Shown piece after piece: positions 17,566 to 26,123 of a stretch of DNA of 64,000 bases. This DNA is from Streptomyces sp. R21 (GTDB taxonomy: Bacteria > Actinomycetota > Actinomycetes > Streptomycetales > Streptomycetaceae): NCBI RefSeq assembly GCF_041051975.1, contig NZ_CP163435.1, forward strand, positions 7,295,001 to 7,359,000, written 5' to 3'. A model generated the notes under the pieces. The model was not told the DNA's origin and did no database searches. It saw only the letters and a list, made by a program, of their open reading frames with translations. The translations under genes and the position numbers were made by a program. The stretch's first letter is position 1, and each line of letters starts with the position of its first letter.

Positions 17566-18915
17566 ATGGTGGAGACCACAGGCGGGGAGCCGGACGACGG
17601 CACCGCTGAGGTGCTCGACCGTCCGCTGCCCGACGGCGTGCGGCGCCGTGTCGTGCAGATCGTGTCCGACGGCTTCGGCGGGCTGACCGTCGCCGAGCTG
17701 CCCGCGCAGCTGCGGCAGTACGCCCGGTTCACCCCCAGCCGCCGGGCCAAGTTCGCGGGCAACGCGATGGCCGCGGCGCTGGAGACGGACCCGCTTTTCA
17801 GACAGCGGATCGCCGAGAAGCTCCGCGAGGCCCAGCCGGAACTGGCCACCGCCCTCGACTCCGCCGCGCCGCCCCCGGCTGCCGACCCGCTGGATGTGGC
17901 GGCGGCGGCCTATGTGCTGCGCCCCACGGGCTGGGTGAAGCTGGTGACCGCCGCGGGCGAGGAGGCCCTGCGGGCGGACGCCGAGCGCGCGGACGAGGAG
18001 AGCCGGGTCGAGCTGGAGCGGCTGCGCGAGGAGCTCGCGCAGGCCCGCGGCCAGACCCGGGCCGAGACGGAACGGCTGCGCACGGAGCTGGAGTCGGCGA
18101 AGAAGGAAGCCGAATCGCTTCACCGCAAGCTGCGCGGCGCCCACAGCGACGTCAAGCGCGGCGAGGCGGCGCTGCGCAAGCTGCACGGCGAGATGGACGC
18201 CCTGCGCGCCGACGGACAGGCCCAGGTGTCCGCGGCGGAGAGCGAGACCCGGCGGCTGAAGGCGCGGCTCAGTGAGGCCGAGGCTGTCCTGGAGGCCACC
18301 CGCAAGGCCGCGCGCGAGGGCCGCAGTGTCGAGGACATGCGGGTACGGCTGCTGCTCGACACCGTGCTGGACGCGGCGCAGGGGCTGCGGCGCGAACTCG
18401 CCCTGCCGCCCTTGTCGGTGCGCCCCGCCGAGACCGTCGACGCGGTCGAACCGGGACGAATGACCCCGAAGGACATCGCCGCGCGCGCGTTGTCCGAAAA
18501 CGACCCCGCGATCCTGGACCAGTTGCTCGCGCTGCCGCAGGCGCATCTGGTCGTCGACGGCTACAACGTCACCAAGACCGGCTATCCCCAGATGCCCCTG
18601 GAGAAGCAGCGGTTGCGGCTGCTGGGCCAGCTCTCGCAGCTCGCCGCCCAGACGGGCGCCGAGGTCACCTGTGTCTTCGACGGGGCCGAGCTGGCCGCGC
18701 CGGTGCTGCTGGCGCCGCCGCGCGGGGTGCGGGTGCTGTTCTCCAAGCCCGGGGTCACCGCGGACGAGTTGATCCGCCAGCTGGTGCGCGCCGAGCCTCC
18801 GGGGCGGCCGGTCATCGTCGCCTCCACCGACCGCGAGGTGGCCGACGGGATCGCCAAGGCGGGCGCGCGGCCGGTGGCTTCGGCGGTGCTCCTCAAGCGC
18901 TTCTCGCGCGGCTGA
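17566..18915 (+). CDS. NYN-domain (YacP-type) RNA-binding/nuclease protein
   Basis: 449 residues in three parts: an N-terminal helical region (about 1-100); a long charged coiled coil (about 135-255, rich in E, R, A heptads); and a C-terminal NYN/PIN-like domain with HLVVDGYNVTK (D331), CVFDGAE and a late STDREVADGI acidic site, the expected metal-binding Asp residues. Family members are predicted ribonucleases or RNA-binding proteins in rRNA/tRNA processing. The coiled coil suggests oligomerisation or membrane-distal scaffolding. Function in Streptomyces unproven. Confidence 0.82.
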   Translation: MVETTGGEPDDGTAEVLDRPLPDGVRRRVVQIVSDGFGGLTVAELPAQLRQYARFTPSRRAKFAGNAMAAALETDPLFRQRIAEKLREAQPELATALDSAAPPPAADPLDVAAAAYVLRPTGWVKLVTAAGEEALRADAERADEESRVELERLREELAQARGQTRAETERLRTELESAKKEAESLHRKLRGAHSDVKRGEAALRKLHGEMDALRADGQAQVSAAESETRRLKARLSEAEAVLEATRKAAREGRSVEDMRVRLLLDTVLDAAQGLRRELALPPLSVRPAETVDAVEPGRMTPKDIAARALSENDPAILDQLLALPQAHLVVDGYNVTKTGYPQMPLEKQRLRLLGQLSQLAAQTGAEVTCVFDGAELAAPVLLAPPRGVRVLFSKPGVTADELIRQLVRAEPPGRPVIVASTDREVADGIAKAGARPVASAVLLKRFSRG

Positions 18916-19219
18916 CGACCTGCGGCGTACGTCTCATAGACAACGTACGCACCATGCGTAACTTCTGGGCGCGATGCCCGAATTGGCGGGGTGTTCACGC
19001 AACGTAGCGTCAAACGCGCATTACTGCTCGTGAGTTGAGTGCAAAGAATGCGCTCGGTGACCGAGATTTTTCACCTGAGGATTTGAACTGATCACAAGAA
19101 GGTCACTAGGGTCAGCCCTCGAACCCCCGCTCGGGTGATCACTCATTGGGAGTGACGGCGGAGGAGCACCGCCCGTCGGCGTCTCGGCAGGCGGCTGAAG
19201 GAAGAAGGAGCTCGCCTTC
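18916..19219 (+). promoter_or_regulatory. Upstream region and promoter of the first NlpC/P60 gene
   Basis: TTGAAC (19083-19088), 18 bases, TAGGGT (19107-19112) form a good HrdB-type promoter, giving a leader of about 100 bases. I looked for the c-di-AMP (ydaO) riboswitch common before Streptomyces NlpC/P60 genes and did not find its conserved blocks. Nothing else recognised in this interval. Confidence 0.55.
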
Positions 19220-20263
19220 GTGGCGTCCCACCGTCGACCCAAGCAGCCGAGCCGCACCCGTGTGACCGTGCTCACCACCGCCGCTGCCGCTGCCGTGGCC
19301 TTCAGTGCCAACGCCGCCAACGCCGCGCCCAGTGAGAAGCCGAGCAAGGACGAGGTCAAGTCCAAGGTCGACAAGCTCTACGAAGAGGCCGAGAAGGCCA
19401 GCGAGAAGTACAACGGCGCCAAGGAGAAGCAGGAGAAGCTGGAGAAGCAGATCTCCACGCTCCAGGACAACGTCGCCCGCGGCCAGGAAGACCTCAACAC
19501 CCTGCGCGAGGGCCTCGGTTCGATGGCCAGCGCCCAGTACCGCACCGGCGGCATCGACCCCTCCGTGGCGCTGTTCCTCTCCTCCGACCCGGACGACTAC
19601 CTCGACAAGGCGTCCGCGATGGACCAGTTGAGCAGTCAGCAGGTCGAGGCGCTGAAGAAGGTCCAGGAGAAGCAGCGCTCCCTCGCCCAGCAGCGCAAGG
19701 AAGCCGCCGAGAAGCTCAAGGACCTCGCCGACACCCGAACGGAACTCGGCAAGAAGAAGAAGGAAGTCCAGGGCAAGCTCGGCGAGGCGCAGAAGCTCCT
19801 CAACACCCTGACGGCCAAGGAGAAGGCGGCCCTCGACGCCCAGCAGGCGCGCGCCAGCCGCGCCAGCGAGCGCAGCGCCCTCGACGACAACCCCGGGACC
19901 AGCAAGCCCGGCTCCGGGTACGCCGGGGCCGCGTTCGCCGCCGCGCAGGGCAAGATCGGCTCGCCGTACGTCTACGGCGCCGCCGGCCCCAGCTCCTTCG
20001 ACTGCTCGGGCCTCACCTCGTGGGCCTACGCCCAGGCCGGTGTCTCCATACCCCGGACCTCCGAGGCCCAGGCCAACGCCGGTACGCGCATCTACTCGCA
20101 GAGCGATCTCCAGGTCGGCGACCTGGTCATCTTCTACGGCGACTTCCACCACGTCGGCCTCTACGCGGGCAACGGCCAGGTGCTGCACGCCCCGCACTCC
20201 GGCGCGGTCGTCCGCTACGAGGCGATCGGCAACATGACCTTCGAGTTCGGCGTCCGCATCTGA
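19220..20263 (+). CDS. Secreted NlpC/P60 peptidoglycan endopeptidase (copy 1)
   Basis: 347 residues from GTG with AGAAGGAG upstream. Sec signal peptide ending near ANAANAA. Residues about 35-215 are a long coiled coil of two blocks (KVDKLYEEAEKASEKYNGAK onwards), as in RipA/PcsB-type hydrolases. The C-terminal NlpC/P60 domain has catalytic Cys in SFDCSGLTSW, His in HHVGLYAG and a second polar His near VLHAPHSG. Cleaves peptide stems in cell-wall peptidoglycan; the coiled coil usually restrains or localises activity. Followed by a hairpin and a paralogue. Confidence 0.93.
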   Translation: MASHRRPKQPSRTRVTVLTTAAAAAVAFSANAANAAPSEKPSKDEVKSKVDKLYEEAEKASEKYNGAKEKQEKLEKQISTLQDNVARGQEDLNTLREGLGSMASAQYRTGGIDPSVALFLSSDPDDYLDKASAMDQLSSQQVEALKKVQEKQRSLAQQRKEAAEKLKDLADTRTELGKKKKEVQGKLGEAQKLLNTLTAKEKAALDAQQARASRASERSALDDNPGTSKPGSGYAGAAFAAAQGKIGSPYVYGAAGPSSFDCSGLTSWAYAQAGVSIPRTSEAQANAGTRIYSQSDLQVGDLVIFYGDFHHVGLYAGNGQVLHAPHSGAVVRYEAIGNMTFEFGVRI

Positions 20264-20335
20264 GGCTCCCTCTCCCGTGGCCGAGGTTCGCCGCGCCGCC
20301 CAATCGGGCGAATTCCGGCACCTTCGGCTGACCCC

Positions 20336-20371
20336 ACGCCCCGCCCATGACCTGCGTCATAGGCGGGGCGT
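20336..20371 (+). terminator. Hairpin terminator between the two NlpC/P60 genes
   Basis: ACGCCCCGCC / GGCGGGGCGT outer arms with an inner ATGAC/GTCAT extension after one mismatch and loop CTGC. No U-tract. Confidence 0.6.
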
Positions 20372-20395
20372 CACTGTGCGTACCCGCGGAGGTCT

Positions 20396-20425
20396 TTGGC
20401 CGGGACGTGATCGCGCGACTACTGT
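20396..20425 (+). promoter_or_regulatory. Candidate promoter of the second NlpC/P60 gene
   Basis: TTGGCC, 18 bases, TACTGT; 56 bases before the GTG start. Confidence 0.4.
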
Positions 20426-20481
20426 CTGGCGCGTTTCCCCCAACTCCGGGGGCCCGTCAGCGGAAGGGAGTGCGACCTGTC

Positions 20482-21504
20482 GTGGGGTCCCATCGCCGCT
20501 TTGCACCATCCGGCCTGAGCCGGGGCCGTGGCGCCACGGTCACCGTGCTGTCCGTCGCGGCCACCGCCGCCGCGGCCCTCGGCGCCGTACCGGCCGGCGC
20601 CGCGCCGCACGATGACACCCGAGCCGAGGTGGACCGCCTCTACGAGGAGGCCGAGAAGGCCACCGAGGCGTTCAACAAGGCCGACGAGCGCGCCGATTCG
20701 CTACGCAAGCAGGTGTCCACGGCGCAGGACAGGATCGCCCGGCAGCAGGAGCGCATCAACACCATGCGGGACGCGCTCGGTTCGCTCGCCGGCGCCCAGT
20801 ACCGCTCCGGCGGCATCGACCCGTCCCTGGCGCTGCTCTTCTCCGACGACCCGGACGACTATCTCGACAAGGCCGCCGCGCTCGACCGCATCACCGTCCA
20901 CCAGGCCGGCGAACTCAAGGATCTCGAAGGCGCCATGCGCGACCTCGCCCAGGAGCGCGCGGAGGCCACCGGCAAGCTCGCCGACCTGGAGCAGAGCCGC
21001 AAGGCCGTCACCCGGCACAAGAAGACCGTCGAGCGGAAGCTCGCCAAGGCGCGCCAACTGCTCAACCGACTGCCGTCCGCCGAGCGCGCCGCCTACGACC
21101 GGGCGTCCCGCTCCGGACGTGAGGACATGCCCGACCTCGGCGGCGGCGCCCCCTCCTCGACCCGCGCCGCGGCCGCCATCGCCGCGGCCCGCTCCGCGCT
21201 CGGCCGCCCGTACGTGTGGGGCGCGAACGGGCCGAGCGGCTTCGACTGTTCGGGCCTGATGCAGTGGTCGTACGCGCAGGCGGGCGTCGGTCTGCCGCGC
21301 ACGTCGCAGGCGCAGCGCTACGCCGGACGGCAGGTGCCGCTCTCCCAGGCGCAGCCCGGCGACCTGATCGCCTACCGCGACGACGCGAGCCACATCGCGA
21401 TGTACATGGGCAACGGACAGGTGATCCACGCCCCCTATCCGGGCGCGCCGGTGCGCTACGACCCGGTGGGGATGATGCCGGTCTCGTCGGTCACCCGCGT
21501 CTGA
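20482..21504 (+). CDS. Secreted NlpC/P60 peptidoglycan endopeptidase (copy 2)
   Basis: 340 residues; GTG chosen because it aligns with the start of copy 1 (GSHRR versus ASHRR) and GGAAGGGAG precedes it. Signal peptide ends near VPAGAA. The coiled coil and catalytic domain parallel copy 1: EVDRLYEEAEKATEAFNKAD, then SFDCSG-type GFDCSGLMQWSYAQAG, HIAMYMGNGQVIHAP. A tandem duplication that has diverged throughout. Cell-wall hydrolase acting outside the membrane. Its stop is 29 bases from the next gene, a lipoprotein metallopeptidase. Confidence 0.93.
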   Translation: MGSHRRFAPSGLSRGRGATVTVLSVAATAAAALGAVPAGAAPHDDTRAEVDRLYEEAEKATEAFNKADERADSLRKQVSTAQDRIARQQERINTMRDALGSLAGAQYRSGGIDPSLALLFSDDPDDYLDKAAALDRITVHQAGELKDLEGAMRDLAQERAEATGKLADLEQSRKAVTRHKKTVERKLAKARQLLNRLPSAERAAYDRASRSGREDMPDLGGGAPSSTRAAAAIAAARSALGRPYVWGANGPSGFDCSGLMQWSYAQAGVGLPRTSQAQRYAGRQVPLSQAQPGDLIAYRDDASHIAMYMGNGQVIHAPYPGAPVRYDPVGMMPVSSVTRV

Positions 21505-21533
21505 CTCGGCGAAGGCGCCGTACGATCGGAAAG

Positions 21534-22730
21534 GTGGCTGGTAGAAGGCGTGCGTCGCGAGCGGGGTTCTCCCTGGTGCTGCTGTTCGCCGTGCTCGTCG
21601 GCTGCGGGGGCGGCGCCGGCCCGGACCATGCGTCCGCCGAGGTGCAGCGGCTGCTCGACCGGCGGGCGGACGCACTCCTCGTCCGGGACGAGCCGGCGTT
21701 CCGGGCCACCGGTCAACAGGACGCCGGGGTCACCGAGTTCGGGAACCTGGACAACGTCCCGCTGGCGGCCTGGTCCTACCGGCTGACCGGCCTGCACCGC
21801 TCCGGCGAGCGGGCGACGGCGGACGCGGAGCTGCGCTACCGCATCGACGGTTACGACCACGCGCCCGTCACCGCCGCCCGCACGCTGACCCTGACCCACC
21901 GCGACGGCACCTGGTATGTCGTCTCCGACAAGCCCGCGAAGAAGACCGGCGAGCAGCTGTGGGAGCAGGGGGACGTCGGGGTCGTCCGCGGGAAGCACAG
22001 CATCGTCCTGGGCGTCGGGCAGTCGCAGGAGGCGCTGCGCGGCTACGCGGACCTGGCGGACCACGCCGTGCCCGCGGTGACGAACGCATGGGGCACGGAC
22101 TGGGCGGGGCGCGACGTGGTCCTCGTACCGGAGTCGCTGGACGACATGGCGGGGCTGCTCGGCGCCTCGGCGTCCGGCTACCGGGGGATCGCGGCGGTCA
22201 CCACGGGCGAGGCGGGCGGCTCGGTGCAGGCGCCCGCGGACCGGATCATCGTCAACCCCGACGCGTACGGCGTCCTCGGCGACTTCGGCCGGCAGGTCGT
22301 GCTCACCCACGAGACCACGCACGTCGCCACCCGCGCCCGCACCACCGCCGCCACACCCCTGTGGCTCTCCGAGGGATACGCGGACTGGATCGGCTACCGC
22401 GGCAGCGGGCGCACCGCCACGCAGGCCGCGCCCGAGCTCCAGCGCGCTGTGGTGGACGGCCAGCTGCCCGCCGGGCTGCCGGAGGACTCCGCCTTCGGGT
22501 TCAGCGGGAGCGCGACGGAGCTGGCGAAGGCGTACGAGGGCGGCTGGATGGCCTGCCGGCTGATCGCGGACCGCTGGGGCGAGGTCCGGCTGAACGACTT
22601 CTACCGGGCGGTCGGCGGCCACAAGAAGCGGCCGGGCGCGGTCGAGGACGCCCTGCGGGACGTGCTCGGCACGACGCCGGAGAAGTTCACCGCGCAGTGG
22701 CGGGACTACCTCCGGGCCCAACTCGGCTGA
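21534..22730 (+). CDS. Lipoprotein with HExxH zinc metallopeptidase motif
   Basis: 398 residues. Lipobox FAVLVGC near residue 21 predicts a lipid anchor. The middle region (about 40-150) resembles a SnoaL/Ig-like binding fold with conserved Trp. HETTHVATR (about 262) and downstream LWLSEGYADWIGYRG (gluzincin-like Glu) give an HExxH...E zinc site, as in M1/DUF1570-like peptidases. GTG is only three bases after GGAAAG, but TACGAT ends eight bases before it, so a leaderless start is plausible. Adjacent to two cell-wall hydrolases, which suggests an envelope role. Confidence 0.78.
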   Translation: MAGRRRASRAGFSLVLLFAVLVGCGGGAGPDHASAEVQRLLDRRADALLVRDEPAFRATGQQDAGVTEFGNLDNVPLAAWSYRLTGLHRSGERATADAELRYRIDGYDHAPVTAARTLTLTHRDGTWYVVSDKPAKKTGEQLWEQGDVGVVRGKHSIVLGVGQSQEALRGYADLADHAVPAVTNAWGTDWAGRDVVLVPESLDDMAGLLGASASGYRGIAAVTTGEAGGSVQAPADRIIVNPDAYGVLGDFGRQVVLTHETTHVATRARTTAATPLWLSEGYADWIGYRGSGRTATQAAPELQRAVVDGQLPAGLPEDSAFGFSGSATELAKAYEGGWMACRLIADRWGEVRLNDFYRAVGGHKKRPGAVEDALRDVLGTTPEKFTAQWRDYLRAQLG

Positions 22731-22752
22731 ACCGGCGGGCGGGTCGCGGGGC

Positions 22753-23319
22753 TCAGCCGGGCCGCTCCAGCAGGCCGATGGCCTCCGCGAGCCACTTCCG
22801 TTCGGCCTCGCCCGTGGCGCGCGCGACCCGCAGCATGCCCTGCCGGAACAGGTCGCCGGTCTCCTCGGCCCGTACGGGTTCTCCGTCGCGGTAGAAGAAG
22901 CTCGAAGGCGTGTCCAGGAAGTCCAGCCGGCGGCGCAGGACCGCGGCCTGCTCGTGGCGGCTCGGCAGATGGCGCAGGAACGCCAGCAACGCGTTGAAGC
23001 GCACCTGGTCGGTGATCTCCGTCTGCTTGGGGTGGCGCAGCCGGTCCAGGAGATCCTCGCGGCCCTTCTCGGTGAGCGACAGGATGCGGCGGGGCGCCGC
23101 GCTGCTGCCCGGCTCCGTGCGCTCTTCGAGCTTGCCGGCGGCGACGAGGCGGTTGATCGCCGGATAGAGGGCGCCGTCGCTGACCGGGCGGACGTGGCCG
23201 GTGAGGGCCTTGATCCGTTCCTTGAGCTCGTAGCCGTGCAACGGCTCTTCGTGGAGAAAGCCGAGGATCGACAGTTCCAGCACCGGATCAGCCCCTTCTT
23301 GCGGACGTCGTACGGCCAT
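22753..23319 (-). CDS. PadR-family transcriptional regulator
   Basis: 188 residues; ATG preceded by AAGAGGTA. N-terminal winged helix VLELSILGFLHEEPLHGYELKERI... with SDGALYPAINRL as recognition/wing, and a helical C-terminal dimerisation domain (about 100-185). PadR proteins repress adjacent transport or detoxification genes and release DNA on ligand binding. Divergent from a MATE exporter with an 85-base interval that holds a perfect inverted repeat and a 15-bp repeat array, the likely operator. Confidence 0.9.
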   Translation of the reverse strand: MAVRRPQEGADPVLELSILGFLHEEPLHGYELKERIKALTGHVRPVSDGALYPAINRLVAAGKLEERTEPGSSAAPRRILSLTEKGREDLLDRLRHPKQTEITDQVRFNALLAFLRHLPSRHEQAAVLRRRLDFLDTPSSFFYRDGEPVRAEETGDLFRQGMLRVARATGEAERKWLAEAIGLLERPG

Positions 23320-23330
23320 GGTACCTCTTA

Positions 23331-23405
23331 TCGAGCTACCTCGTTTAGAGGTAGCTCGTATCGAGGCGGTTCGTTTCGAGGCGGTCCTTTTCGAGGGGGT
23401 CACTG
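23331..23405. repeat. Five tandem 15-bp units with an embedded inverted repeat (putative PadR operator)
   Basis: Units TCGAGCTACCTCGTT, TAGAGGTAGCTCGTA, TCGAGGCGGTTCGTT, TCGAGGCGGTCCTTT and TCGAGGGGGTCACTG abut exactly. Units 1-2 form the perfect inverted repeat CGAGCTACCTC-GTTTA-GAGGTAGCTCG. Unit 5 contains the ribosome site and first base of the MATE gene. Confidence 0.75.
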
Positions 23406-24748
23406 TGAAGGCCATCGGATCCGTCGCCCACCGGCGGCAGCTCATCGCGCTCGCCCATCCCGTCTACTTCTCCCTGCTCGCCTCCGTCGCCGCCGGGATC
23501 ATCAACACCGTCTGGGTCTCCCGGCTCGGGGGCGCGGCGGTCGCCGCCGTCGCCGTCGCGACGAACGCCGAGAACGTGCTGCTCGGGGTCGCCCTGGTCT
23601 TCGCCTCCGGGACGACCGTGCTGGTCGCGCATGCCAGGGGAGCCGAGGACCCCGGCGCGGTCCGGGCGGCCGTACGCGGCGGATGGGCCCTGTGCGCGGT
23701 CGTCACGCCCGTCGTGGCCGTCGGCGGGTGGCTCCTGCGCGAACCCCTCGCACGGCTGGTCCTCGGCGGCGAGGGGCCCGCCCTGGCGCTCGCCGTGGAG
23801 TACTTCGCGATCTCCCTGCCCGGCGTCGCCGTCTTCTTCGCCCAGCAGCTCGTCGACGGCATCCTCAAGGGCGCCGGCGACACCCGCACCCCGATGCGCC
23901 TGGCCCTGCTCGCCAACGGCCTGATCCTGGGCCTGGACCCGCTGCTCATCCATGTCTACGGCGTCCGGGGCGCCGCCGCCTCCACCGTGCTGTGCCGCGG
24001 GGTCGCCCTCGCCGTGGGGCTGCTCGCCCTGCGCCGCAACGCGCTGTTGCGCACGGCCGCGGGCGCCCGGCCCGCCGAGACCACCGGGGCCGCGCTGCGC
24101 CGGACCCTGCGGACCGGCCTGCCGATGTCCGCCGACTTCACCGTGCGGCAGGGCGGGGCGCTCGTGCTGGTCGCGATCGTGGCCCGGCTCGGAGTGACCG
24201 CCGTGGCGGCGTACTCCATCGCCTACAAGGTCATGTACATCGCGACCATGGCCTTCTACTCCGTACGGCAGGCCGCCTCGATCCACACCGCGCACCTGCG
24301 CGGGGCGGGCCGGGACGAGCGGGGCGCCGTAGGACGTCAGGCGGTGCTCGTCTCGGGGGCGGTGGGCCTGCTCGCCGCGTCCCTGCTCTGCGTCCTCGCC
24401 CCCTGGATCATGCGGGCCTTCGGCGCGGGGCCCGAGGTCGCGCACGAGGGTGTGCTCCTGCTGCGCTGCATCGGCCCCTATCTGCTGCTGATGGCCTGCT
24501 TCATCGCGGTCGGCGGGGTCTTCGAGGGAAGCGGTGGCGCGCCGCTGCTGCTGCGGGTGACGCTGCTCGGCACGGCGGTCCAACTCCCGCTCGCCCACGC
24601 CCTGTCGGGGCTCGGGCTGCCCGGGATCTGCCTCGCCATGGCGCTCTCCATGGCCGTGCAGTGCGCGGCGGTCGCGGTCCTGCTGTGGCGGGCCGGGCGC
24701 GCCCGGCGTCAGGAGGAGGCCAGCGTCTCCTTGGTGCGGGCGGCCTGA
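23405..24748 (+). CDS. MATE-family multidrug/metabolite exporter
   Basis: 447 residues from GTG with GAGGGGG six bases upstream. Twelve hydrophobic segments in two homologous halves; VYFSLLASVAAGIINTVWVSRLGG and the second-half TGLPMSADFTVRQGGALV are the paired MATE/DinF signatures, with the conserved DGILKGAGDTRTPM. Uses an ion gradient to export cationic or aromatic compounds. Probably repressed by the divergent PadR protein. Its last 40 bases overlap the convergent GT87 gene. Confidence 0.9.
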   Translation: MKAIGSVAHRRQLIALAHPVYFSLLASVAAGIINTVWVSRLGGAAVAAVAVATNAENVLLGVALVFASGTTVLVAHARGAEDPGAVRAAVRGGWALCAVVTPVVAVGGWLLREPLARLVLGGEGPALALAVEYFAISLPGVAVFFAQQLVDGILKGAGDTRTPMRLALLANGLILGLDPLLIHVYGVRGAAASTVLCRGVALAVGLLALRRNALLRTAAGARPAETTGAALRRTLRTGLPMSADFTVRQGGALVLVAIVARLGVTAVAAYSIAYKVMYIATMAFYSVRQAASIHTAHLRGAGRDERGAVGRQAVLVSGAVGLLAASLLCVLAPWIMRAFGAGPEVAHEGVLLLRCIGPYLLLMACFIAVGGVFEGSGGAPLLLRVTLLGTAVQLPLAHALSGLGLPGICLAMALSMAVQCAAVAVLLWRAGRARRQEEASVSLVRAA

Positions 24749-25971
24749 GCGGGCACGGTCGGGGCCGGGCGCGACACCGTGCCCCGCCACAACTGCCGGG
24801 CGGCGAGCAGCGTGGCGGCCACCAGCAGGCCGTTGCGTGCGAACAGCAGGGTGAGGCCCTGCCAGTCGCTGAAGACCACGTGCTCGAACCCGAGCGGGAA
24901 CTCCAGCACGGTCACCAGGCACGCGGCCACCACGAGGCAGGCAGGCAGCGCCATCCGGCTGCTGCGGAAGCACAGGCTCACGGCCGCGAGACCGACCAGC
25001 CACACCATGTACTGGGGGCTGATGACCCGGCTGGTCGCCGTGAACATCAGCACCGCCACGAACGCGGCGTCGGCGAGCGTGTGCGCCAGGAACCGCTTGG
25101 CGCACAGCCGCCACAGCAGCAGCCAGCCGAAGGCCAGTGCGGTGAGCCCCAGGGCCGCCGTGCTCACCACGTCGACGTCGGGTCCGACGAACTCCACGGA
25201 GCCGTAGTTCAGCAGCACCTCACCGTCCCAGCCGAAGTGCCGGGCGACATGGAAGACGAGGGAGCCGAGCGACTCCACCTCGGTGCCCCGCGCGCGCTGG
25301 AAGGTCAGGAAGGCGAAGGCGCCGGGCATCACCAGCGCGAACAGGGCCGCCGTCGCGGCGACGGTCACCGCGGCCGACGCCCAGGCCGACCGACGGCGCG
25401 CCCCCACCAGCAGCAGCACCGGCCACACCTTCAGCAGCGCGCCGAGGCCGGCCAGCGCCCCCATCACCCGCGGATGGCGCACACCGGCGAGCAGCGCGGC
25501 CACCGCCACCGCCGTCACCATCACGTCGTAGCGGGCGTACACGGTCGGGCCGAGCAGCGGGACGCCCGCCACCCACACCCAGGCGCCGCGCAGCGACTTG
25601 CCCGGGCGCAGGCCCGCGTACTGGAGAAGGCACAGGACCAGCAGGTCGGCGAGGAAGGCGAGGACGAAGAACGCCGACGCGTAGTCGAGGAAGGGCAGCA
25701 GCGCGGGGGAGAGGATCGCGAGCGCGGCGGCCGGCGGGTACTGCCAGGCGACGTCGCCGAGCGGGAAGGTGCCGGTGCGCAGGACCTCGTACCAGCCCTG
25801 GTAGATCACCGACACATCGGTGGTGACGTCCGGGCCCGGGAAGAGGAACACCTTGAAGACGAAGAGCAGCAGCACCAGCCTCGTCAGGCTCCAGACGGCC
25901 AGCAGCCCGTACGGCAGGCGGCCGTACGCGAACAGTCCGTACGGGAGCCTTGTCCCCCTTGCGCCCGTCAT
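24709..25971 (-). CDS. GT87-family integral membrane glycosyltransferase
   Basis: 420 residues from the ATG with AGGTGG just upstream; a start 26 codons earlier is possible. About ten transmembrane helices; Asp pair PDVTTDVSVIY after the first helix is the usual catalytic position of polyprenyl-phosphate-mannose-dependent GT-C enzymes, and WQYPPAAALAI follows. Family members in actinobacteria add mannose or arabinose to lipoglycans. The N-terminus has a short internal duplication (RLPYGLFAYGRLPYGLLA). Next to a PimB-type mannosyltransferase, which fits phosphatidylinositol mannoside or lipomannan assembly. Confidence 0.82.
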   Translation of the reverse strand: MTGARGTRLPYGLFAYGRLPYGLLAVWSLTRLVLLLFVFKVFLFPGPDVTTDVSVIYQGWYEVLRTGTFPLGDVAWQYPPAAALAILSPALLPFLDYASAFFVLAFLADLLVLCLLQYAGLRPGKSLRGAWVWVAGVPLLGPTVYARYDVMVTAVAVAALLAGVRHPRVMGALAGLGALLKVWPVLLLVGARRRSAWASAAVTVAATAALFALVMPGAFAFLTFQRARGTEVESLGSLVFHVARHFGWDGEVLLNYGSVEFVGPDVDVVSTAALGLTALAFGWLLLWRLCAKRFLAHTLADAAFVAVLMFTATSRVISPQYMVWLVGLAAVSLCFRSSRMALPACLVVAACLVTVLEFPLGFEHVVFSDWQGLTLLFARNGLLVAATLLAARQLWRGTVSRPAPTVPAQAARTKETLASS

Positions 25972-26123
25972 GACCACCTGGCCCTCGTTTGTACGGATCT
26001 TGTGGGATTCGCTGAGCCATGATGACGCGCCGCGCTGTGCGAGAGCCATGAAGCGCGGCCGTACGGAGCTGTGAGAGCGGCAGGAGAGAGGTGCTGGAGA
26101 CAGGTTCGGTAGGGTCGGGCGCG

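Noticed and set aside
18916..19219. c-di-AMP (ydaO) riboswitch before the first NlpC/P60 gene
   Set aside because: Common in Streptomyces for such genes, but its conserved blocks are not present here; only a promoter and leader were kept.
23318..23404. Longer MATE start adding 29 residues with repeated EA/FEG pattern
   Set aside because: The repeats come from the 15-bp DNA array, and the better ribosome site serves the internal GTG.
22954..26022. 1022-codon plus-strand ORF through padR, MATE and GT87
   Set aside because: Runs through three genes with clear families in other frames; Arg/Pro/Gly-rich product without motifs.
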